A stretch of DNA of 64,000 nucleotides from Sinosporangium siamense (GTDB lineage Bacteria; Actinomycetota; Actinomycetes; Streptosporangiales; Streptosporangiaceae): the NCBI RefSeq assembly GCF_016863435.1, contig NZ_BOOW01000057.1, positions 1 through 64,000 of the forward strand. Direction: 5' to 3'. The notes beneath the pieces are model-generated. The model was not told where the DNA came from, did no database searches, and saw only the letters and a list, made by a program, of their open reading frames with translations. This document shows positions 32,979-39,719 of the stretch, in pieces. Both the position numbers and the translations under genes were made by a program. Position 1 is the first letter of the stretch. Each line of letters starts with the position of its first letter.

Positions 32979-33371
32979 CCTTCACCCTCGGCTGGTTGCC
33001 CTCGTCCGGGCTGGAGAACCTGCGCGAACCGCAGGAGGGCCTGGCCGCCGTGGCCGATCTCACCACTCACCTGATCATGCCCGTGGCGGTTCTGGCCCTG
33101 GTGTCGGTGGCAGGGCTCATGCGCTACGTGCGGTCGTCGATGCTTGAAGTGCTCCAGCAGGATTACATCCGTACCGCCCGAGGCAACGGCCTGCCAGAAC
33201 GGACCGTCCTGATCGGCCACGCGCTGAGGAACGCCGCGATCCCCGGTCGTAACCATGGCGGTGCTGACGATCCCGGCGCTGTTCCTGGGCTCCGTCATCA
33301 CCGAGTCGATCTTCGGTCTGCCTGGAATGGGACACCTGTTCGTCGAGTCGGCCAATCTGCGCGAGGACTGA
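32975..33371 (+). pseudogene. Truncated, frameshifted dipeptide/oligopeptide ABC permease (DppB type)
   Basis: From 32975 the frame reads VTFTLGWLPSSGLEN and then LIMPVAVLALVSVAGLMRYV, RSSMLEVLQQDYIRTARGNG and LPERTVLIGHALRNAAIP, the conserved EAA-loop region of DppB/OppB permeases. At about 33245 a frame change occurs, and the C-terminus continues from ATG 33255 as MAVLTIPALFLGSVITESIF and GLPGMGHLFVESANLRED to TGA 33371. The N-terminal half is gone, as are the partner DppC, ATPase and binding-protein genes. The locus is a dead fragment of a peptide transporter operon. Confidence 0.8.
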
Positions 33372-33565
33372 CGGCCGCGGGCCGGTTTGGTGACTCGTGT
33401 CCGGAGAGGACAGATCCGGTTCGGTCAGGGGCCGGTCTGATGGCCATGCCTCTCCGGCCCCCGACGTGAGGGTCACCTGACACGGTCGTGTTGCCGGGAA
33501 GGGGGCGGGGTCGCGGTTCGCGGCTCCGCCCTTTGGCGTTCCGGGCCGATGGGCGTCGGCTCGGC

Positions 33566-33613
33566 TTGACCACTCCTTGGTTAGGGGCGCATGCTCTGGT
33601 TATATGCTATAAC
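33566..33613 (+). promoter_or_regulatory. Promoter and palindrome of the multicopper oxidase gene
   Basis: TTGACC (33566-33571) and CATGCT (33590-33595) are spaced 18 bp like a housekeeping promoter. Within it, GGTTAGG (33579-33585), a 4-nt gap and CATGCTCTGGT (33590-33600) recur almost exactly before the TetR gene downstream. Directly after it lies GTTATA-TGC-TATAAC (33599-33613), a perfect palindrome at the likely transcription start. The rest of 33372-33662 holds no gene. Confidence 0.55.
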
Positions 33614-33662
33614 TTCGGTAAGTCCATATCAGTGGCCCCGGCTTGAGAAGGCGAGCGACGCG

Positions 33663-35627
33663 ATGGTGGAATCCCTCTTCCTCACCGATCTGGTGCTGGC
33701 GTTTCTTCTGGCGGTGACGGGTGTGCTGCTCGGCCGTCGCGCCGGCCGGCACCAAATGACGCCCGGTGCTTCGGCCGTGCTGAGGCGGTTCTTGTACGCC
33801 ACGACCGCCGTCGTCGCGGCCCGTGTGGTCGTCGCCGTCATGCTGCTGGTGGCCGGCGGCTGGGAGCCGGCCGCTCACCGGTTCCTGCTCGGTCTGCCCG
33901 TGGTGGCGCTCCCGCTGGCCTGGACGTGGCTACGGCCCCACCCGATCGCCGGGCATGTGACCGCTATGGGGGCGCTGACCTCCTTCTATGTGCTCTACGT
34001 TCCGCCGGGGCCGCAGGACATGGCGATCGCCGTGCTGGCCGCGATCACGGTGCTCGGCATGACGGGGGCGGCGTCGCTGCTGCTCGGCATCTGGCGCTCG
34101 GGTAACGGACGGCTTCGCCGTATGCCCTGGTTGTCGGGGGTGGCGGTGCTCGCGGTGGCAGCCTCGGTGGGGGCCCTGTTCATGGCCGCTCAGCCTGGCC
34201 CCGATGTGCACGCGTCGGTGCGGGATTGGGGTGGTGGGGCCGAGCCGGCTCCCGCGGTGGCGGCGCCGCAGGCGGCAGGTGGGCACCACGGTGGTGCGGC
34301 TCCTGTGGCGCGGCCGGTCGCGGCCGACCCGGCGGCGGCCAGGACTCGTAGCGTCGACGAGCTGACCGGGCCGCGCGACCGCGAGCCGGACGTGCGGTTC
34401 ACGCTCACCGCGGCCAAGGGTGTGGTGCGCCTGGCGTCGGGGAAGCAGGTCGAGGCTCTCACGTTCAACGGCACGTCGCCAGGGCCGGAGCTTCGGGTAC
34501 GGCACGGCGAATTGGTCGAGGTCACACTGATCAACCGGGATGTGGCCGAAGGGGTCACCCTGCACTGGCACGGCATCGACGTGGCCAACGCCGAGGACGG
34601 TGTGCCCGGTGTGACGCAGAATGCCGGGCGACCGGGGAAAAAGCACGTCTACCGCTTCGTTCCCGACCGTGCGGGCACGTATTGGTATCACACTCACCGC
34701 GACGCCAACCGTTCCATCGAGCGTGGCCTGTTCGGCGCCCTGATCGTCGAGGGTGACGACACCGAAGCGGGATTTATCAGGAATGTCTTCACCCACCAAT
34801 GGCCGGGGGAGATCGCTGCCTTCGGCACCGCCGACGTGCCGGAGGGGGTGGCGGTCGCACCGGACACGCCGGTCACGCTCCGGCTGATCAACAGCTCCAA
34901 GGAGCCGCATCGCCTGATGCTGGGCGGCACGCCGTACAAGGTCACTGCGCTGGACGGAAACCCGATCAACCGGCCGGGTGACCTCAAACCGGGCACCGAT
35001 CTGCTCTTGGCCGCCGGCGGGCGGTATGACGTGTCCTTCACCATGCCGGCCGGCCCGGTGACCCTGAGGCTCGACACGGCGGAGGCCCCCAACCCGGTGG
35101 CCCTGACACTCAGCTCGGACGGCAAGGCCGCGCCCGCCGAGCTGACGCCGGGGGAGCTGTTCGACCGGATCGGGTACGGCAAGCCGGATGTGCCGGTGGA
35201 TTCAGCTCCTTACCAGCGAGACTTCCAGCTTGTCCTGGACAACGGCCTCGGGTTCTCGGGTGGTGCGTTCACCTGGAGCAACACGATAAACGGTCGACTC
35301 TGGCCCGCCGTGCCGACGCTCATGGTCAGGGAGGGGGACAAGGTGCGCATGGTTATCACGTCTCGCGGCATCGGCGACCACCCGATGCACCTGCACGGGC
35401 ACAGGGTGCGGGTGTTGTCGCGCAACGGGACGCCTGTCACGGGCAGCGCGTGGTGGGCCGACACGATCAACGTCGCGCCCGGTGAGAGCTACGAGATCAC
35501 CTTCACGGCCAACAATCCGGGCATCTGGATGGACCACTGCCACGACTTCGATCACGCCGAGGCCGGCATGGTCATGCACCTCGCCTATGAAGGCGTGACC
35601 TCTCCCTATCACGGCGACGGTCACTGA
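33663..35627 (+). CDS. Membrane-anchored multicopper oxidase
   Basis: A 654-aa protein. ATG 33663 is preferred, behind GAGAAGG; it starts directly at the first helix (MVESLFLTDLVLAFLLAVTG). About six membrane segments fill residues 1-185, followed by an Ala/Pro/His linker and a two- or three-cupredoxin oxidase. All copper sites are present: LHWHG, WYHTHRD, HPMHLHGHR and DHCHDFDHAEAGM (type 1 His-Cys-His...Met and trinuclear His pairs). The enzyme oxidises Cu(I), phenols or other metals outside the membrane with reduction of O2. The membrane domain fused to it is unusual. The TetR gene downstream is the likely local regulator. Confidence 0.92.
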   Translation: MVESLFLTDLVLAFLLAVTGVLLGRRAGRHQMTPGASAVLRRFLYATTAVVAARVVVAVMLLVAGGWEPAAHRFLLGLPVVALPLAWTWLRPHPIAGHVTAMGALTSFYVLYVPPGPQDMAIAVLAAITVLGMTGAASLLLGIWRSGNGRLRRMPWLSGVAVLAVAASVGALFMAAQPGPDVHASVRDWGGGAEPAPAVAAPQAAGGHHGGAAPVARPVAADPAAARTRSVDELTGPRDREPDVRFTLTAAKGVVRLASGKQVEALTFNGTSPGPELRVRHGELVEVTLINRDVAEGVTLHWHGIDVANAEDGVPGVTQNAGRPGKKHVYRFVPDRAGTYWYHTHRDANRSIERGLFGALIVEGDDTEAGFIRNVFTHQWPGEIAAFGTADVPEGVAVAPDTPVTLRLINSSKEPHRLMLGGTPYKVTALDGNPINRPGDLKPGTDLLLAAGGRYDVSFTMPAGPVTLRLDTAEAPNPVALTLSSDGKAAPAELTPGELFDRIGYGKPDVPVDSAPYQRDFQLVLDNGLGFSGGAFTWSNTINGRLWPAVPTLMVREGDKVRMVITSRGIGDHPMHLHGHRVRVLSRNGTPVTGSAWWADTINVAPGESYEITFTANNPGIWMDHCHDFDHAEAGMVMHLAYEGVTSPYHGDGH

Positions 35628-35652
35628 TGGCAGGCCGCAGGCATATAGCCGC

Positions 35653-35690
35653 GGTTAGGACCCCATACTCTGGTGTGATGGTGTCATCAC
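35653..35690 (+). promoter_or_regulatory. Promoter and palindrome at the start of the TetR gene
   Basis: GGTTAGG (35653-35659), 4-nt gap, CATACTCTGGT (35664-35674) matches the oxidase promoter element with one difference and identical spacing. CATACT is a good -10 box and ATG 35678 follows within ten bases, so the mRNA is probably leaderless. GTGATG-GTGT-CATCAC (35675-35690) is a perfect palindrome overlapping the start codon, a likely operator. Confidence 0.6.
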
Positions 35691-36355
35691 CGCGACAGCG
35701 CTACCGCGATCAGGTTCGAGCCGAGATCAAGCAGGCCGCCCTGGCCCAGATCGGCGAAGGCGGCGTCGGGGCACTCAGCCTGAACGCGGTGGCCAAGCAG
35801 TTCGGGATGACCGGTCCGGCGCTGTACAAATACTTCCGCAGCCGGGACGACCTGCTGACCGAGTTGATCATCGAAGGCTTCGACGACGTGGCCAGAGCCG
35901 TATACGCCGCTGTGCGTGAGGGTGTCCCGGCCCGTGAGCGGCTGCACGCTCTCGCGGAGGCGTTTCATCGGTGGGCGCTGGCCAAGCCGCATTTGTTCCA
36001 GCTGCTGTTCGGCACGCCGGTGGCGGGATATCAGGCTCCGCAGGAGACCAGCGAGCAGGCGCGGGGGGTGATGGGGCCGTTCCTGCCGATTTTCGCGCAG
36101 GGAACGGCGCCTGCGTCGTTGCGTGCCGAGGTAGTGCAGTGGATGGAGGACATGCCGTTGGTCGCCACATGGGTGCACGTTTTCGCACCGGACGGAGACC
36201 CGGCCAGTGCACTGGCCGGAGGTGTCATGGTGTGGGCGCGCCTCCATGGGATCATCAGCCTGGAGGTCGAGGGACAGTTCGCAGGCATGGGGCACCGGGC
36301 GGAGACATTGAGGGTGATCGAGATGGACTCACTCGCCGACCTGTGGGGGATCTAG
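35678..36355 (+). CDS. TetR-family transcriptional regulator
   Basis: A 225-aa protein. Start ATG 35678 (MVSSPRQRYRDQVRAEIKQA) rather than 35627, because the promoter -10 lies between them and homologues start near here. Helix-turn-helix: LSLNAVAKQFGMTGPALYKY followed by FRSRDDLLTELI. The C-terminal domain with RWALAKPHLFQLLFGTPVAG is the WHG/TetR_C_13 type. It lies 50 bp after the multicopper oxidase with its own promoter carrying the same element, so it probably represses both genes. Confidence 0.9.
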   Translation: MVSSPRQRYRDQVRAEIKQAALAQIGEGGVGALSLNAVAKQFGMTGPALYKYFRSRDDLLTELIIEGFDDVARAVYAAVREGVPARERLHALAEAFHRWALAKPHLFQLLFGTPVAGYQAPQETSEQARGVMGPFLPIFAQGTAPASLRAEVVQWMEDMPLVATWVHVFAPDGDPASALAGGVMVWARLHGIISLEVEGQFAGMGHRAETLRVIEMDSLADLWGI

Positions 36356-36365
36356 CCTTCCCGAG

Positions 36366-37343
36366 TCATTCGGCTGAGATGAGCAGCAATGACTTGCCCA
36401 GTGTCTTGCGTTCCGTGAGGGAGACGTGGGCGTCCCGGGCCTGGCCCAAGGGGAAGGTCGCGCCGATGATGGGACGCAGGCGGCCCTGGGCCGTGAGGGA
36501 GAGCGCCTGCTTGAGGAGTGCCTGGCGCTCGGCCGGGCTGGGAGGGGCGGCCTCCAGGGCGTTGTGCACCCAGGCGTCACGTTGCTTGGCGTGCTGCGAG
36601 GGGATTTCAGCGAACCTGCGGTTGGACGAGCCATAGGTAATGAAGCGACCGCCATGGGCCACCGTTTCGAAGGCCGTCTCACCCAACGAGCCGCCCACGC
36701 CGTCGAACACCAGGTCCACCCCCCGGCCGCCGGTCGCCTCGCGCACCTTGTGTTGCCAGCCCTCTCGTGAATAGTCGACGGCGACCTCGGCGCCCAGATC
36801 ACGGGCGAGTGCGAGTTTGCGTTCTCCGCCGGCGGCGGCCACGACGCGGGCGCCGGCGTCGAGGGCGAGCTGCACGAGCAGGGAGCCGGCACCGCCGGTG
36901 GCAGCCGTCACCAGGACCCATTCGTCCTTCTGAATCCGCCCCTTGCCGGCCAAGATCAGTGCGGTCACACCGTCGTGGAGTACGGCTGCCGCCTCGGAGA
37001 AGCCCACCTCGCCGGGGATCTCGACCACGTCGCTCTCGGCGGTCACGACCTGCTCGGCGTAGCCGGTGGGCGCGTCGGCCGCGACCCGGCGGCCGATCCA
37101 GGCGGGGGCCACACCTTCACCGACGGCCGACACCCGCCCGGCACCGCCGGTGCCCGGCACATATGGGGGTGTGAGGGGGAAGAACTCACCTCCCCATCCG
37201 CTGCGCAGCAGCGTGTCGAGGAAGAGGACATCGGCGACGGCCAGGTCCAGAACCATCTCCCCGGGGCCCGCCACGGGGGCGGGGATGTCGACGGGAATCA
37301 GCACATCGGGACCACCGAACTCGCTCACCTGAATCGCACGCAT
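36366..37343 (-). CDS. Quinone oxidoreductase-type MDR alcohol dehydrogenase
   Basis: A 325-aa zinc-independent medium-chain reductase. ATG 37343 (MRAIQVSEFGGPDVLIPVDI) is the typical start; upstream in-frame codons lack conservation. The N-terminal GroES-like domain is followed by the NADPH-binding motif TAATGGAGSLLVQLALDAGA and VDLVFDGVGGSLGETAFETV. It reduces quinones or enones with NADPH in the cytoplasm. It is convergent with the TetR gene, with only 10 bp between the stops. Physiological substrate unknown. Confidence 0.9.
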   Translation of the reverse strand: MRAIQVSEFGGPDVLIPVDIPAPVAGPGEMVLDLAVADVLFLDTLLRSGWGGEFFPLTPPYVPGTGGAGRVSAVGEGVAPAWIGRRVAADAPTGYAEQVVTAESDVVEIPGEVGFSEAAAVLHDGVTALILAGKGRIQKDEWVLVTAATGGAGSLLVQLALDAGARVVAAAGGERKLALARDLGAEVAVDYSREGWQHKVREATGGRGVDLVFDGVGGSLGETAFETVAHGGRFITYGSSNRRFAEIPSQHAKQRDAWVHNALEAAPPSPAERQALLKQALSLTAQGRLRPIIGATFPLGQARDAHVSLTERKTLGKSLLLISAE

Positions 37344-37530
37344 AGCCGCCACACTTTCTTGTCGATCGTCGCCGGACCTCCAGCGTTCAACCTCTAGCGC
37401 GGTTGAGGTCAAGTGCTTTGGCCGTGGCCGGAGCGAGGCCAGCCGCCGTCTCGGGTAAGCGGGAGGAATGCCGGAGACCGCCACCCGGGGCGGTGGGGGG
37501 CGGTCTGCCGGGCTTTGCCGTACGGGAGGG

Positions 37531-39543
37531 TCAGGAACCGATCTTTCCGCCGCGGCTGTGCCAGGCGACGGCGACCGACGGGCGGGGCTGGTCGCCGTCG
37601 GGCCAGCGGCTGGCGGGCTTGTCGGGGGTGGCGCCGTCGATCTCGCCGGGGTGCTGCACGGCGACGAAGACGCTGCGCTGGTCGTTGGTGATCAGCGGGC
37701 CGCAGGTCTCGGCGCCGAGGGGGACGGTGAGGAACTGGCGGACATAGCCGCGTTCCCTGCCGCGAACGGGCATGACGAACAGGCCGTCGTTGGTGCCGAG
37801 GGCGTTGCCGTCGGTGGAGATCCACAGGTTGCCGTCGCGGTCGAAGGCGAGGTTGTCGGGGCAGGAGATCGGCGAGACCTTGGTCTTGTCGTAACCCGCG
37901 AAGTAGGTCGTGGGGTCGTTGGGGTCGCCGCAGACGAGCGGGAGGGACCAGGCGAAACGGGTGCCGCGGTCTTCGACGATCTCCAGGATGTGGCCGTGCT
38001 TGTTCGACGGGCGCGGGTTGGCCTCGTCCACCTGTGCGGCGGTCCGGTTGGAGTTGTTGGTGAGGGCCACGTAGACGGCGCCGGTGACGGGGTTGGGCTC
38101 GACGTCCTCGGGGCGGTCCATCTTGGTGGCGCCGACCTTGTCGGCGGCGGTGCGGGTGAAGATGAGAACTTCGGCGGCGCTCATGCCCGGCACGTGCGAC
38201 TTCTCACCGCTGACCAGCGGAATCCACTCGCCGCTGCCGTCGAACGCGCCGTCCTTGGGCAGTTTGCCGGATCCGTCGATCTCCTCCTTGGGGCTGTCGC
38301 CGGTGAACTTGGCGACGTAAAGGGTGCCTTCGTCGAGGAGAGTGCGGTTGTGCCGGTCGTGGCCCTGGATGTAGCGGTTCTTGGAGACGAACCGGTAGAT
38401 GTACTCGAAGCGCGAGTCGTCACCCATGTAGACCACCAGGTGGCCGTCGTTGGAGATCGACGTGGTGGCGGCCTCGTGCTTGAAGCGGCCGAGCGCGGTG
38501 CGCTTGATCGGCGTGCTCTCGGGGTCGAACGGGTCGATCTCCACCATCCACCCGAACCGGTTGACCTCGTTGGGGTGCTTGGCGAGGTCGAAACGCTCCT
38601 CGACCTTGTCGAAGCGGCGGCTCCCGCTCGGCACGCCGGTCGGGATGCCATACCTCGCGGTGTTCGGGTTGGCCGCGCTGCCGTTGATGAAGTATTGGTC
38701 GAAGTTCTCTTCAGCGGTGAGTACGGTGCCCCACGGCGTGGTGCCGCCTCCGCAGTTGTTCAGCATGCCAACCGGTTTGCGGCCTTCGGGGTCGGCCGCC
38801 GTCTTGAGCAGATCGTGGCCGGCTGCCGGACCGGTGAAGCGCATGGGCGTCTTGGCGGTGATGCGACGGTTGTAGCGGCGGCGTCCCTTGGTGACGAGTT
38901 TCCACTCGCCGCCGCCGCGGACCCGCTCGATCTCGACGACCGAGCCGCCGTGCGCCTCTAGGGCGATCTTGATCTGCTCTTCGGTGGGGTTGGCCGCCGA
39001 GTAACCGCGGAACATGAGCACTTCGTCGGTGTATTCGTGGTTCACCCAGAGCAGGCCCTTGTTCCGGCCCCGCTCGAACAGCGTGACGTAGTCGCAGTTA
39101 TAGCCGAACTGCTTGGCCTGCGCCTCCGCCGTCTGGTTGTCGAAGTCGAACGCGGGCGCGTCGGGCAGCACCGGGTCGCCCCACCGCACCACGACGCTCG
39201 TCTGGTAGCCGTCCGGGACCTTGACGATGTCTTCTCTGTTCGGCGGCACCGGGCTGAACCGCAGGTCGCCGCCCCCGTGCCCCGCGGGCTCGGTCGCCTC
39301 CGGATCGACGGCGGCTGCGGCAGGCGCGGCCCCTGCCGCGCCGGCGGCGCCGACGACGAGCGCGCCCAGCGCGCCGGCGCGTAGCACTCCGCGCCTGGAC
39401 AGGGCTTTGGCGGCGATCTCGCCGAAGTAGGCGTTCTCGCTCCGGTTGGCTACGTCGTTCGCACATGCGTTGCCGCATCGGAACCGGCACGTCAGCGCGG
39501 AACGGCCGCCCTTGTGCGGGTCGGAGAGCAGGGGCAGCGGCAC
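37531..39543 (-). CDS. phoX: PhoX-family alkaline phosphatase
   Basis: A 670-aa secreted phosphatase. Near residue 50 it has a twin-arginine signal (LSRRGVLRAGALGALVVGAA) with cleavage after AAPAAAA; the preceding leader LTCRFRCGNACAN is typical of actinobacterial PhoX. Characteristic blocks are GLLWVNHEYTDEVLMFRG, LNNCGGGTTPWGTVLTAEEN, GWMVEIDPFDPES, KHEAATTSISNDGHLVVYMG and CGDPNDPTTYFAGYDK, which supply the iron/calcium-binding acidic residues and Cys. PhoX hydrolyses phosphate esters outside the cell during phosphate starvation; a PHO-like repeat sits upstream. Start is ATG 39543 behind GGAGGAAG. Monocistronic. Confidence 0.93.
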   Translation of the reverse strand: MPLPLLSDPHKGGRSALTCRFRCGNACANDVANRSENAYFGEIAAKALSRRGVLRAGALGALVVGAAGAAGAAPAAAAVDPEATEPAGHGGGDLRFSPVPPNREDIVKVPDGYQTSVVVRWGDPVLPDAPAFDFDNQTAEAQAKQFGYNCDYVTLFERGRNKGLLWVNHEYTDEVLMFRGYSAANPTEEQIKIALEAHGGSVVEIERVRGGGEWKLVTKGRRRYNRRITAKTPMRFTGPAAGHDLLKTAADPEGRKPVGMLNNCGGGTTPWGTVLTAEENFDQYFINGSAANPNTARYGIPTGVPSGSRRFDKVEERFDLAKHPNEVNRFGWMVEIDPFDPESTPIKRTALGRFKHEAATTSISNDGHLVVYMGDDSRFEYIYRFVSKNRYIQGHDRHNRTLLDEGTLYVAKFTGDSPKEEIDGSGKLPKDGAFDGSGEWIPLVSGEKSHVPGMSAAEVLIFTRTAADKVGATKMDRPEDVEPNPVTGAVYVALTNNSNRTAAQVDEANPRPSNKHGHILEIVEDRGTRFAWSLPLVCGDPNDPTTYFAGYDKTKVSPISCPDNLAFDRDGNLWISTDGNALGTNDGLFVMPVRGRERGYVRQFLTVPLGAETCGPLITNDQRSVFVAVQHPGEIDGATPDKPASRWPDGDQPRPSVAVAWHSRGGKIGS

Positions 39544-39602
39544 GGACTTCCTCCAAAGTGGTACAAATCATTCGGTCCGGACGATACGGACGCATCCCAA
39601 AC

Positions 39603-39635
39603 CGTGGATGAACGACCTTCACCCCCTCGATGAAC
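39603..39635 (-). promoter_or_regulatory. PHO-box-like 11-nt repeats upstream of phoX
   Basis: On the minus strand three 11-nt units run GTTCATCGAGG (39635-39625), GGGTGAAGGTC (39624-39614) and GTTCATCCACG (39613-39603). Units one and three match the PhoP direct-repeat consensus closely, the middle one poorly. The block lies 60-92 bp upstream of the phoX start, where PhoP activates in Streptomyces. Confidence 0.6.
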
Positions 39636-39719
39636 GCTGAACACCTGTTGAGCGATCCGGCGGCACATCGGCCTGATAGCCCGCCACTGCCGCCCGGCGA
39701 GGCACCGGTCAGGGCGGAG

